A program made the translations under genes and the position numbers. DNA of 64,000 nt, taken from the NCBI GenBank assembly GCA_037145635.1, contig JBBCXB010000004.1:124001-188000 (forward strand). Direction: 5' to 3'. Shown here one piece after another: positions 1 to 8,167 of this stretch. Within the stretch, counting starts at the first letter, position 1, and every line of letters starts with the position of its first letter. Source of the DNA: JAATFS01 sp037145635 (lineage in GTDB: Bacteria; Pseudomonadota; Gammaproteobacteria; Xanthomonadales; Xanthomonadaceae). Below the pieces are notes generated by a model. It had not been told where the DNA came from. It was given only the letters and a program-made list of their open reading frames with translations, and made no database searches.

Positions 1-789
1 TGGGGAATTGCAGATCTAGCTAAACTTGTTGTGGGCACCGCTGGGGACGATACGTTTGGTGGCTACACAAATGTAGAGAATGTTATCCACGGACTTGGCG
101 GAAAAGACACCCTCACAGGCGGTGATCTACGCGATGAAATTTATGGCGGAGACGGTGCTGATACACTCAATGGCGGTAGTGGAAATGACACTCTCTACGG
201 CGAAGCTGATGCTGATACTCTTAATGGTGGAAACGGTTCGGATTTGCTTGTAGGCGGGGTTGGAAACGATTTGCTTCAAGGTGGGGCGGGTGGTGACCTT
301 TACCGTTTTCAGCTTGGTGATGGTGCTGACCGCATTAATGATGCAGACAGCACCTCAGGCGTTATCGATACCATCGAGTTTAGTGATATACTGCAAACCG
401 GCCTTACTGAGGTCGAAAAATCAGGTTCTGATCTGATTCTCCATTACGGGACGGCTGACACAATCACGGTAGAAGGCCACTTCAACACGTCGACCACCAG
501 CCGTCGCGTGGAAAAAGTGGTGTTTGCTGATGGATCTCAATGGAGCGTTGCTGACTTGGCCAGCCGCGCTGTGGTCCATCCCGCTGCTACGGGTAGTTCA
601 TCCAGTCTGAGTGCTAGCACTCAAAGCACAAATTTTTACAATCAAGCGGCACACCTGACTGAGGCCATGGCTGCCTTCAAGGGAGCAAATGCCCAAGCCG
701 ACGAGAGCCTTATGCAGAGTGCAAGCAGCGGGAATGCTTGGCAGCAACCACTTTTGAGTCACGCAAGCTTGTCTAGCCAGCTTCAATAA
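1..789 (+). CDS. RTX-type calcium-binding protein, C-terminal part (5' end outside window)
   Basis: The reading frame is open from base 1, so only the C-terminal 262 residues are present. Nonapeptide GGxGxDxLx repeats, such as GGDGADTLNG and GGSGNDTLYG, fill roughly the first 100 residues. These form the Ca2+-binding beta-roll of secreted RTX proteins. A beta-rich segment follows (YRFQLGDGADRI, then a VEKVVFADGSQW stretch) of the kind that closes the roll in hemolysin/bacteriocin-like RTX proteins. The last 80 residues are Ser/Ala/Gln-rich and probably include the uncleaved type I secretion signal. The N-terminal effector domain lies left of the window, so the activity (toxin, protease, adhesin) cannot be named. 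No hlyBD-like export genes are in view. Confidence 0.85.
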   Translation, partial: WGIADLAKLVVGTAGDDTFGGYTNVENVIHGLGGKDTLTGGDLRDEIYGGDGADTLNGGSGNDTLYGEADADTLNGGNGSDLLVGGVGNDLLQGGAGGDLYRFQLGDGADRINDADSTSGVIDTIEFSDILQTGLTEVEKSGSDLILHYGTADTITVEGHFNTSTTSRRVEKVVFADGSQWSVADLASRAVVHPAATGSSSSLSASTQSTNFYNQAAHLTEAMAAFKGANAQADESLMQSASSGNAWQQPLLSHASLSSQLQ

Positions 790-930
790 TTCGGAGGATT
801 GCTGCGCGTCTTCTCAGGGCGCGTAGTAATCCAAATGTGTCTTTCGTAAAAATGGGAGTGCGCATTGACCAATAAGGTATGAACTTAATTGATTAATGCT
901 CTCGACTGCAATTATTACTAGGTATCAAAA

Positions 931-1332
931 ATGACAAAGGCTTCTCTCGATTCCATCACCTCCGCCCGAGCCAAACTCGAAGAAGAGCTTCGAAAATTGG
1001 AAGAGCAGGAAGCTCAGCTGCATCAAGAACAGTTTGCTCAGGCGTTCGCAGAAGTCGCCGACCTCTTGAACCAATACGGGCAGCACTTCAACAGCAAGCA
1101 GAAGTCAGAGATCGCTGCATTGCTTGGCACCACGAAGGGCCCAGGTCGTCCGAAGAAAGCTTTGGGCGGCAAGAGGGGGGTGGCGCCGAAATATTGGCTG
1201 CCCCACAGCCAAGAAACGTGGTCTGGTCGCGGGCGCACTCCGCTCGCATTTAAGGCTTGGGAAGGCTCGCCCGCCTACAACGAGTGGAAAGCCAAGCATC
1301 CTGATGAAAAATTTCCCGCCTATCCGGGATAA
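931..1332 (+). CDS. H-NS-family nucleoid protein, copy A1
   Basis: 133 residues. The first 45 residues form a charged coiled coil (ARAKLEEELRKLEEQEAQLHQEQ) expected to oligomerise. A basic linker with GPGRPKK follows, then the C-terminal DNA-binding segment containing ETWSGRGRTP. The GRGR loop is the minor-groove reader of H-NS-type proteins. Such proteins silence AT-rich acquired DNA. A close copy (A2) is at 13981-14382; the two differ at only about a dozen residues and each is followed by its own hairpin terminator. Start: ATG at 931. It is flanked by the RTX gene and by a different H-NS-type gene on the opposite strand. Confidence 0.85.
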   Translation: MTKASLDSITSARAKLEEELRKLEEQEAQLHQEQFAQAFAEVADLLNQYGQHFNSKQKSEIAALLGTTKGPGRPKKALGGKRGVAPKYWLPHSQETWSGRGRTPLAFKAWEGSPAYNEWKAKHPDEKFPAYPG

Positions 1333-1337
1333 AGAAA

Positions 1338-1364
1338 AAGCCCCAGCTCAGCTGGGGCTTTTTT
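1338..1364 (+). terminator. Rho-independent terminator of H-NS copy A1
   Basis: AAGCCCCAG and CTGGGGCTT form a 9-bp stem immediately after the stop codon, followed by a run of six T on the plus strand. A nearly identical structure follows copy A2 at 14386-14415, so the duplicated unit included the terminator. Confidence 0.85.
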
Positions 1365-1417
1365 GCGTCAGCGTCAAACATCACGATGTGCTTTGGTCTG
1401 ACCTGTGTCACCGGGCG

Positions 1418-1795
1418 TTATTTGCTGATTAAGAACTCGTCTGCCGACTTTCCGCTGGCGGTCAACTCCGCCAGCCAACGCGGCTGCCTCCCGCGCCCGG
1501 TCCACGTTTCATCGGCATTGGCCGGATTGCGATACTTAGGCGCGACCTTGCCAAGCTTGCGGCCCTTGGCGGCCTTCGTTCGAGTGCCAGTCTTCTTGGA
1601 ACCGCTCTTGGCTGAGGGCGCAGCGGTGCCGTAAAGCTCCGCGATGGTGTAGCCATGATCTTTGACATACTTGTCGATCTTGGCCCGCATGGCCGACGCC
1701 TTGGGCCGCTTGGCGAGCTTCAACTGCTGCTTTTCGGCCTGGCTGATCAACGCTTTGAGTTCTTTGGCCGACAAGCCGGCAACTTCAAGGGCCAT
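1418..1795 (-). CDS. H-NS-family nucleoid protein, copy B1
   Basis: 125 residues, different in sequence from copies A1/A2. The N-terminus (LSAKELKALISQAEKQQLKL) is a predicted helix for dimerisation. The middle is Lys/Ser/Thr-rich (about residues 60-85). The C-terminus carries ETWTGRGRQPRWLAEL, the usual H-NS DNA-binding loop. The start at 1795 is preceded by CGGAGCG as ribosome-binding site. It lies just downstream of umuC on the same strand. The gene plus the end of umuC is repeated at 30231-30893, and pieces of it recur at 19202-19305 and 27912-28035. Confidence 0.82.
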   Translation of the reverse strand: MALEVAGLSAKELKALISQAEKQQLKLAKRPKASAMRAKIDKYVKDHGYTIAELYGTAAPSAKSGSKKTGTRTKAAKGRKLGKVAPKYRNPANADETWTGRGRQPRWLAELTASGKSADEFLISK

Positions 1796-1880
1796 GGGAC
1801 GCTCCGAGGATGGTAGATCGTCAGCCTATTACGGATGTTGATCGCTGACCACCTGCGTTCCCGAAGAGTTTTGAGCAAGG

Positions 1881-3167
1881 TCAACAGGTGGCGCGCGGGA
1901 GGTCGGATAGCGCAGTGGTAAACCGTCCCGATAACTGATCCTGCCGGGATGCCCATGCCGGGGCGCGCTGCCAGCCGGTAGCCCCTAAACCCGCCGCACC
2001 ACGGCCGAAGCGACGATTGATGGCGTCCAGTGTGTCCATCAGGGCATCGTTGCCCACGCGAGCAGGCGTAAAGAGATCTCCGTGGAGTTCATCCGGGCGA
2101 GCCAGGTCCATCAGGCAAACCCCTGCCTTCTTGTAGGCCACCCCTTTGCGCATGAAGCCGTGCGAGAGGCGCCGCACGGTTTGCAACACCAAACGCGTGT
2201 CGGAGGTCGCAGAGGGCAGGGGCATGGTTCGTGAGGGATTGTGCTGCACTACACCCGGCTTGAATGCATCGGTTTCAGCAAAGATGGTGATGGCACTGGT
2301 CGTGAGGCCTTGGGCGCGCATCTTCTTGGTGGCGCGCACCGCAAAGGTCGCCAGTGCTTCACCCATGTCCTGCGGATCGGTCACCCACTCGCCAAACGAG
2401 CGGCTGACCATGATCTGGTTGCGGTCGGGTTCTACCTCGGCCAAGTCGAGGCAGCATTGCCCCTGGACTTCGCGCTGCGTTCGCGCCATGACCACGCCAA
2501 AGTCCGTCAATAAGTCATTGGTGCTGGCATCACGCAGGTCAGCAACCGTGTGAATGCCTCGTGCCTGCAAACGTGCGCCCCAGCGACTGCCCACGCCCCA
2601 CACCTCGGTCACAGGCGTGGCATGCAGCACGGCATCAAGGGCTGTGGGAGAAAGCGCCGCCAAGTCGCACACGCCGGCCAATGCATCGGGGTAGTTGCCT
2701 GGGTCGCGCGCGGCCTTCTTGGCAATGTGGTTGCCAAGTTTGGCCAGCGTCTTGGTGGGGGCAATGCCGATGCAGTTGGGGATGCCGGTCCAACGGTGCA
2801 CGCGCTCGCGAAGCTCGGTGGCCAATGAATAGCGATTGGCAATGCCAGTGAGATCCAGGAACGACTCATCGATCGAATAGACCTCCACCCGAGGCACCGC
2901 CTGGCGCAAGATCACTCCAATACGCGAGGCGAAGTCGCCGTAGAGCCCGAAGTTGGCCGAACGCATGGCCAAGCGCCGTCGCACGGGGGCCGGGATCTTG
3001 TGGATGGGGTGCCCCATCTGCACTCCAAGCGCTTTGGCCTCGTCAGATCGGGCGATGGCGCAGCCGTCGTTGTTTGACAGCACCACCAGCGGCTTGCCGC
3101 GAAGCTCGGGCTGAAACACGCGCTCGCAACTGGCATAGAAGTTGTTGCCATCAATCAGCGCAAACAT
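1881..3167 (-). CDS. umuC: Y-family DNA polymerase V catalytic subunit UmuC
   Basis: 428 residues, close to the 422 of E. coli UmuC. It starts MFALIDGNNFYASCERVF, with the first catalytic Asp at residue 6, and carries the palm motif YSIDESFLDLT with Asp100-Glu101. The C-terminus has the NRRFGRG and FTTALSDLP signatures typical of the UmuC tail. It performs error-prone translesion synthesis with UmuD'2. The frame stays open further upstream, but ATG 3167 is chosen because it matches the family start and overlaps the umuD stop as TGATG, which indicates translational coupling. Accessory umuDC operons are common on plasmids and integrative elements. Confidence 0.93.
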   Translation of the reverse strand: MFALIDGNNFYASCERVFQPELRGKPLVVLSNNDGCAIARSDEAKALGVQMGHPIHKIPAPVRRRLAMRSANFGLYGDFASRIGVILRQAVPRVEVYSIDESFLDLTGIANRYSLATELRERVHRWTGIPNCIGIAPTKTLAKLGNHIAKKAARDPGNYPDALAGVCDLAALSPTALDAVLHATPVTEVWGVGSRWGARLQARGIHTVADLRDASTNDLLTDFGVVMARTQREVQGQCCLDLAEVEPDRNQIMVSRSFGEWVTDPQDMGEALATFAVRATKKMRAQGLTTSAITIFAETDAFKPGVVQHNPSRTMPLPSATSDTRLVLQTVRRLSHGFMRKGVAYKKAGVCLMDLARPDELHGDLFTPARVGNDALMDTLDAINRRFGRGAAGLGATGWQRAPAWASRQDQLSGRFTTALSDLPRATC

Positions 3168-3646
3168 CAGCGGCCCACGCGCGCGTGGGCTCGGGTGACC
3201 TGGCGCACCACGCCTACTACCGCAAAGACCTCTACCTCGGTGCCAGGCGGCAAGACGATGGGCAAACAGTGCGGGTTGCGGCTGTGCAACTGGACATGGT
3301 CCAAAGCAACTTTCAGGACCTTGCACGACGGCTGGTTCCCGTCCCAACTTGCCACCACGATGTCGCCGTCTTGGGGCTGCACCGAGCGGTCCACTACCAA
3401 GATGTCGCCGTCGCAGATGCCCGCATGGATCATGCTCCACCCTTCGGCCCGATACATGAAAGTCGCCGGCGGGTTGCGGATGAGCGTCCGGTTGAGGTCG
3501 ATCTCGCCGTCCTGGTAGTCCTCTGCAGGGGAAGGAAAGCCCAGCTGGATGCGGATAGCGCTGAGCGGCACGCAGGCGATCGAAGGATCCAGCGATGCAG
3601 GACCCAACAGGTGGGCCAGGGTAGGGGCGGCAGGCACGGGCAACAT
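3167..3646 (-). CDS. umuD: UmuD-like S24 autopeptidase, polymerase V subunit
   Basis: 159 residues (E. coli UmuD is 139). It contains the fold signature GFPSPAEDY, the nucleophile in EGWSMIHAGI (Ser71) and a basic residue near 109 in PSCKVLKV that fits the catalytic Lys about 37 residues later. RecA* stimulates self-cleavage to UmuD', which activates UmuC. The residue before the expected scissile Gly (Gly36) is Leu rather than the usual Cys/Ala, a small oddity that could slow cleavage. It is first in the operon, 51 bp downstream of a LexA-type box, and its TGA overlaps the umuC ATG. Confidence 0.92.
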   Translation of the reverse strand: MLPVPAAPTLAHLLGPASLDPSIACVPLSAIRIQLGFPSPAEDYQDGEIDLNRTLIRNPPATFMYRAEGWSMIHAGICDGDILVVDRSVQPQDGDIVVASWDGNQPSCKVLKVALDHVQLHSRNPHCLPIVLPPGTEVEVFAVVGVVRQVTRAHARVGR

Positions 3647-3697
3647 GACGCGAACTCTCGCGGGGCCAAGTCTCAGGCGGCGAGACGGGCGGCGAAG

Positions 3698-3713
3698 TTA
3701 GCAAAAATACTAA
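3698..3713. promoter_or_regulatory. LexA box (SOS operator) of umuDC
   Basis: TTAGCAAAAATACTAA fits the Xanthomonadaceae LexA pattern TTAG-N6-TACTA exactly. It sits 51 bp upstream of the umuD start, where a repressor would block the promoter. The family consensus is established knowledge; occupancy here is inferred. Confidence 0.8.
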
Positions 3714-4117
3714 CGGCCCGCATGAATCCTTTTCCTGAACGAGAAATCTCATCAAGAGGCGAGACTGGCCGCGTCAGAGTGAGAGCACCGCTCGAAGCAC
3801 TTCGCCATATCTTGTGCCGCCTGACGCGTCCAGAGGCGGGGGAGCCACATCCACCACATGCGGTTGCTTGTCCAATCGGCAGGTGTTGATTCCACAACGG
3901 TGCTAAACGTGTTCATCAATGCCAGCGCTGGGCCTCTTAAAGGACCTTAGCTTCGCTGTCCCAATCGCAAGGGCAAGCCTCCTCCTAGACGCTGACGCTC
4001 TGTTACGGCCCTCCGCTGCGCGCCGCTGTCGCGGTGCTCGCTCCCGGGTGCGGTCGGGCCTGACGCTCCGCCTGCCGGTTCCCACGAGGCGCACAACGCG
4101 CCGGTGGAGAAGAACCG
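3714..4117. other. Intergenic region between umuD and radC
   Basis: About 400 bp between the divergent umuDC operon and radC. Both strands contain open frames, but none has a recognisable product or a good ribosome-binding site. The right half is GC-rich with short inverted repeats around 4015-4105. I see no gene here. Confidence 0.5.
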
Positions 4118-4600
4118 ATGAAGCGCAGCACCCAAGACCGGAAGGCCCAATACCAACTGGCCATGGACGAGGAGGGCATCTTGCTCGCAGCAGCCACCAT
4201 CCTGGAGCAACGCCTCCAGCGCCAAGGCCGGATCCACAGCCCGGAGCAGGCCGGCAGCTACTTGGTTGCCCGATGCGCACACCTGCCGCACGAAGTTTTT
4301 GGGTGCATCTTCCTCGACACCAAGCACCATATCCTTGCGACCGAACACCTCTTCTCAGGCGCGATCGACAGCTGCGAAGTCCACAGCAGGGTGGTCGCCA
4401 AGCGAGCCCTGGACCTCAATGCTGCCGCCGTCATCTTGTTCCACAACCATCCCAGCGGGAACCCCGAGCCGAGCGACGCCGACCGCAAGGTCACCGAACG
4501 CCTGAAGCAGGCGCTGTCGCTCTTCGACATCCGAGTCCTCGACCACCTGGTCATCGGCGGCCGGCAGCACGTTAGCCTAGCCACCAGGGGGTGGGCGTAG
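4118..4600 (+). CDS. radC: RadC-family JAMM-domain protein
   Basis: 160 residues covering the RadC (DUF2466) MPN+ domain without the N-terminal helix-hairpin-helix of chromosomal RadC. The metal-binding motif is intact: VILFHNHPSGNPEPSDAD with His109, His111 and Asp120. Short RadC proteins of this kind are typical of plasmids and genomic islands, often near relaxase or SOS genes. Their biochemical role is unsettled despite the name. Start ATG 4118; the next start signal is 155 bp downstream. Confidence 0.88.
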   Translation: MKRSTQDRKAQYQLAMDEEGILLAAATILEQRLQRQGRIHSPEQAGSYLVARCAHLPHEVFGCIFLDTKHHILATEHLFSGAIDSCEVHSRVVAKRALDLNAAAVILFHNHPSGNPEPSDADRKVTERLKQALSLFDIRVLDHLVIGGRQHVSLATRGWA

Positions 4601-4754
4601 CCCCCCTTCTTTCGTCGGTCGGTAGCAGAAGACACCCAGTGCGCCTGACCTTGCAAAAAATATGGCGCTACGCTTGAGTCCGGTCTTCAAGCTTCTTCCG
4701 CTGCTTAAGCCATTACGGCAAGTCCAAATGAGAAATCGAAGGAAGGAGTTATTG

Positions 4755-4808
4755 ATGAGCCAGGATGCGATCCAACTGTTTCAATGCTTGTGGAAGCATG
4801 ACGTCTGA
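4755..4808 (+). CDS. Possible 17-residue leader peptide
   Basis: AAGGAG at 4744-4749 lies at good distance before ATG 4755. That frame encodes MSQDAIQLFQCLWKHDV and stops at 4808, inside the start region of the following gene (ATG 4798). The arrangement suggests translational coupling, because the downstream ATG lacks its own strong Shine-Dalgarno. It could also be chance, or the remains of a different N-terminus. Confidence 0.35.
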   Translation: MSQDAIQLFQCLWKHDV

Positions 4809-5436
4809 GCGGGTTGAGAAGCTCTTAGATGGGTCCGACGCGCTGTTAGGGGCCTTTGGGCCGATCACAGCGGCTCCGCCGTTTGATCAAACGGCCAAGC
4901 TGCAAGTCTGTCGCGCACTTTGTTCGCTTTCGATTGAGCATGCCGTTGCGAGTCGCTGCCTTCTTGCGGTTGGTGCGGGACCATCGACGGTTATCATCCA
5001 CCGCGCGCAGTTCGAAGCGCTAGTGAGAGCCGTCTGGGTCTTTTGCTGTGCAAGCGATGATGAGGTGGCCTGCTTGCAAGACGAATTGACGCCGACAAGT
5101 GAATCATTAGCCGCTCGCTTGCCCATGCTATCCAAGATGCTGATCTCTCTCGAAGCGGTGAAGCAGGCAGCCGAACCACTGCGTGCATTTTTGGAGTTCA
5201 AGAAATACTCTTGGGCGGCACTCAACTCGTTTGTCCACGCGGGCGCACATGCGCTTCATCGGTTGCGAGCGGGCTTTCGGTTTGAACTCGTTGAAGTTAT
5301 GGTCAAACAAAGCAACGCGTTGGTCGTGATGGCTCACATGCAACTCGCGATCACCATAGGTAGCAAAGACGCCGTGCACTGGGTCGCTACGACGGCGGAT
5401 GGCTTTTTCGCTGTGCTTCCTCCACGAACAGGTTAG
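4798..5436 (+). CDS. Hypothetical protein, mostly helical
   Basis: 212 residues from ATG 4798 (an in-frame alternative is ATG 4765). I do not recognise the family with confidence. It resembles the DUF5677/DUF6988 type of small helical proteins, with HRAQFEALVRAVWVFCCAS near residue 68 and SFVHAGAHALHRL near residue 145; conserved His in such helices is typical of those families. No signal peptide or clear membrane segment. It is followed by two unknown genes on the same strand. Confidence 0.6.
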   Translation: MTSERVEKLLDGSDALLGAFGPITAAPPFDQTAKLQVCRALCSLSIEHAVASRCLLAVGAGPSTVIIHRAQFEALVRAVWVFCCASDDEVACLQDELTPTSESLAARLPMLSKMLISLEAVKQAAEPLRAFLEFKKYSWAALNSFVHAGAHALHRLRAGFRFELVEVMVKQSNALVVMAHMQLAITIGSKDAVHWVATTADGFFAVLPPRTG

Positions 5437-5536
5437 GTTTGGCTCCATAGCATCGGCCACGAGCTTTCAAGCTGGTGAGTGGCAAAGCTTGCGATGCAAG
5501 TTGCTTGCAGTGAGACTTGAACGAAGGACGGTTTGG

Positions 5537-6202
5537 ATGACCAATATCAGCAAGGCGGAAAGTTTCGAAGACGGATTTTTCCGTGCAGCACTTGAAGTCA
5601 TTGCCAAGCGCGATGAGCGCGAGGCCATCATCGCCAGCCAGGAATTCGATGGCCTAAAGCAACGACTTGATCGCTCACCGGGCACGACGCACTTCACTCA
5701 ATCCATGGCGGAGTTCTACCTTGGCATCCCAAGGCGTCAGTTCGATAAGCTCAAACGAGAGCACGGCAATCCGTTTCTGATCAGCAAGAGCACGCCAAGA
5801 TCCATTGCCAAGGTCGAGCTTTTGACTTGGTATGCCCAAGTCACCAAAGTCCTAGAGCAAATTCAAGAGCCGATCTCGGGCAACTTCGGTCGAACGGCGA
5901 GGGGCATTCCCTTCATTGTGATCCGCGCGTCGCCCAACAAGATCAAGAGCGTGATCTCACATGCGGGCATCACGGGCCTTGATATGAGTGCGATTGAAGA
6001 AGCATTCCAGCAAGGGGCGACAATCTTGGCACTGACCATTGATCAAGCCTTGGCGCTGCCTTGGCAGTCAAATGGCGAGAAGAAGCTTTGGCGGAAGGCT
6101 TACAGAGCCCACCTAACGATGGTCCATGCATCCCAGATGGCCTTGCTGGATCGCCAAGAGCTGGGAGAAGACACGAAGCTTATCCGGGGCGACCGGGCTT
6201 AA
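5537..6202 (+). CDS. Hypothetical protein
   Basis: 221 residues from ATG 5537, chosen because GAAGGACGG precedes it; the frame is open further upstream. The protein is soluble, with an N-terminal charged helix (EVIAKRDEREAIIASQEFDGL) and a segment MAEFYLGIPRRQFDKLKREHG that could be a short helix-turn-helix-like element. No family recognised. It lies 100 bp after the preceding unknown gene and may share its transcript. Confidence 0.6.
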   Translation: MTNISKAESFEDGFFRAALEVIAKRDEREAIIASQEFDGLKQRLDRSPGTTHFTQSMAEFYLGIPRRQFDKLKREHGNPFLISKSTPRSIAKVELLTWYAQVTKVLEQIQEPISGNFGRTARGIPFIVIRASPNKIKSVISHAGITGLDMSAIEEAFQQGATILALTIDQALALPWQSNGEKKLWRKAYRAHLTMVHASQMALLDRQELGEDTKLIRGDRA

Positions 6203-6357
6203 AGAAAATTGACTGCCTGATGTATCAGGGCGCTGGCGTTGCCGGCGACGAATGAATGGCTGTTCAGCGATCGTGGCGAGTTCGTACTGTAGTGACGCGG
6301 TCGCGATGCATAGATTGCGTTCCGAAGCTTGGCGCGTTGCCAATCACGGAGAGCAAG

Positions 6358-6591
6358 ATGAAATACACCATCGAGATCAACGGCACCATCCAAGTCGTCC
6401 ACTGGGCAACGATTGAAGCGAATTCGCCCCAAGAAGCACTTTCCAAGTGTGATATCGATGCGGTGGCCGAAAGTGACTTCGAGTTTGAACAATGGATCAG
6501 TGACCTTGTGATCGAACGTATTGAAGATGAAACCGGAACGCTCATCGCGTGCGACTACGAGGACCATGTTCCTGACATCGACGATTTGTGA
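6358..6591 (+). CDS. Small acidic hypothetical protein
   Basis: 77 residues from ATG 6358 with GGAGAGC upstream. It begins MKYTIEINGTIQVVHWATIEANSPQEAL, a beta-alpha pattern seen in small single-domain island proteins, and ends strongly acidic (EDHVPDIDDL). Function unknown. A 10-bp inverted repeat follows the stop codon. Confidence 0.6.
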   Translation: MKYTIEINGTIQVVHWATIEANSPQEALSKCDIDAVAESDFEFEQWISDLVIERIEDETGTLIACDYEDHVPDIDDL

Positions 6592-6621
6592 GTTCAGTTT
6601 CTGCCGATCTAATCGATGGGT

Positions 6622-6658
6622 GCCATCACGCTTTGATCTTGACGAAAGGCGTGATGGC
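6622..6658. terminator. Hairpin after the 77-residue gene
   Basis: GCCATCACGC and GCGTGATGGC form a perfect 10-bp stem with a 17-nt loop. There is no T-run, so it may be an inefficient terminator or an RNA-stabilising structure between this gene and the ankyrin gene. Confidence 0.45.
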
Positions 6659-6683
6659 CTTAACTTGAATAGAAGGAGGCGAA

Positions 6684-7751
6684 ATGGATCAGGCAATTAA
6701 GAAGAGTATTAGACAGGCAGTAAAGCAGGGAAGCGAGGCGTATGTGGTGTCGCTTTGTCAGGCTCAGAATGATGCTGATGCTGCGGCACGCTACGCCATT
6801 GAGGTAGCGATCAAGAGCGGCAAAGAAGGCTTGGTTGATCAACTGGTGCCACTGTTGTCGAAGTCATTTGAGGTCTATCCGCTTGATGTGGCTGCCAAGG
6901 CGGGTTCAGCGCGGGCAGTTGAGCAGCTCATGGCGTTTTGCGACGCAGAGGATGACGAGGCATTGGTGCTTGCTGCCAGGCACGGGCACACGGAGTGCGT
7001 CAAACGACTGCTCAAAGAGTGCAGCCCTCTGCAACACGACTCACTGGCGCTGTATGAGGCGGCGCGCCATGGTCATGCTGATGTGGTCTTTCAGCTAGTC
7101 GTTTTTTCAGATGCTAAAGCCCAGGACAGTCGAGCGCTGGTCGCCGCTTGTCGGGAAGGCCACTTGGAAGCGGTCAAGCATTTGCTGCCTTTTTCATCGA
7201 AGATCCAATGTGCGCTGCATGGCTTTGCGGCGGCGGCCGAGAACAATCATGCCGAGGTTGTTGAGCTCTTGATCGAAGCTGGTCTTCCTGATCCGGAAGA
7301 TACCTATTCGTTGGGTCTCAATGCTGCCGCCTCCAAGGGACATGCAACTTTGGTGCGGACTCTGCTTTGGGCGATCATCAGAACAGGCCATGCGCCTCGC
7401 GACTTTGGCGAGAAAGCACTGTTCGTTGCAGCAACGAAGGGCGATGCAGGAATGGTCAAGTCGATCTTGGAGTTCGCTCACAAGACCGCTTATCCGGAGG
7501 CAGGCTTGTTTGCTGCACTCCAAAATGGCCATGATGAAGTGGCGGATGTTCTGGTTCGCCGAGTGAACCTAGATCACGTGCGCGAATTGATCTCGGACGA
7601 AGAGATCGAAGCCAAGCTTGATGAAGCGATTGCCAGAGTTGACGCAACTAAGCAGCACAGAGAGCTTCAATCCAATGAGCGCCAGAGAGTTGCGCAGAGT
7701 AATACGTCAAGTTCAGTAGAGAAGCACCCAGCACGCGGCACACGCTTGTAA
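6684..7751 (+). CDS. Ankyrin-repeat protein
   Basis: 355 residues preceded by a strong site (GAAGGAGG). About eight degenerate ankyrin repeats run from residue 35 to 300, for example LAARHGHTECVKRLL, EAARHGHADVVFQLV and AACREGHLEAVKHLL. The C-terminal 50 residues are charged and probably disordered. Ankyrin repeats bind proteins; there is no signal peptide, so it is probably cytoplasmic. In defence islands such proteins can be immunity proteins or sensor subunits, but nothing here fixes the partner. Confidence 0.8.
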   Translation: MDQAIKKSIRQAVKQGSEAYVVSLCQAQNDADAAARYAIEVAIKSGKEGLVDQLVPLLSKSFEVYPLDVAAKAGSARAVEQLMAFCDAEDDEALVLAARHGHTECVKRLLKECSPLQHDSLALYEAARHGHADVVFQLVVFSDAKAQDSRALVAACREGHLEAVKHLLPFSSKIQCALHGFAAAAENNHAEVVELLIEAGLPDPEDTYSLGLNAAASKGHATLVRTLLWAIIRTGHAPRDFGEKALFVAATKGDAGMVKSILEFAHKTAYPEAGLFAALQNGHDEVADVLVRRVNLDHVRELISDEEIEAKLDEAIARVDATKQHRELQSNERQRVAQSNTSSSVEKHPARGTRL

Positions 7752-7932
7752 GCGAGTGCTGTAGCATTCTAATAAGCATGCCACTTGTAATGAGAAAAAT
7801 GGTGGTGAGCGCTCTGCAACCAATTGGAGCGGCTAGCTCTGTTGACGACTGCTTGAGATATGATAAATTGAAGTTGCCAAGAGATTTTTTTGTGCTCTAC
7901 TGCGTGGGAACAAGTAATTTTAGGAGATTGAG

Positions 7933-8121
7933 ATGAGTGATAGTCATAATGATTGGTTAATGAGGATTTCGAATACTCAGCGTCGTATTCGAGAGGGGAC
8001 TGAGGAGCTGATGTCGCTGGACGACTATCGCAAACTCAGAGCTGAGAGGAAGCGGCTCGCTGAAGAAAATGTGGAAGTTGGCAAAAGCTCTGAGGTAAAG
8101 CCAAAGAAAACAATTCCTTAG
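7933..8121 (+). CDS. Possible antitoxin of a small toxin-antitoxin pair
   Basis: 62 residues, start ATG 7933 with AGGAG upstream. Highly charged: a helical N-terminus (SNTQRRIREGTEELMSLDDYRKL) followed by a Lys-rich tail. No standard DNA-binding fold is evident. It sits 46 bp upstream of a ParE/RelE-like gene on the same strand, the usual antitoxin position. The assignment rests on this context. Confidence 0.45.
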   Translation: MSDSHNDWLMRISNTQRRIREGTEELMSLDDYRKLRAERKRLAEENVEVGKSSEVKPKKTIP

Positions 8122-8167
8122 CCGAATAGAGACGGCGATCGTTGATGGATCAACCTGAGGGAATGAC

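Noticed and set aside
1895..1925. tRNA-like string (GGATAGCGCAGTGGTAAACC)
   Set aside because: It resembles a D-arm but no T-arm or acceptor stem follows, and it lies within the coding end of umuC where it encodes the conserved FTTALSDLP tail.
3074..3889. Long plus-strand open frame opposite umuDC
   Set aside because: It overlaps the well-supported umuD and umuC genes, has no ribosome-binding site or recognisable domain, and its residue composition is typical of antisense frames in GC-rich DNA.
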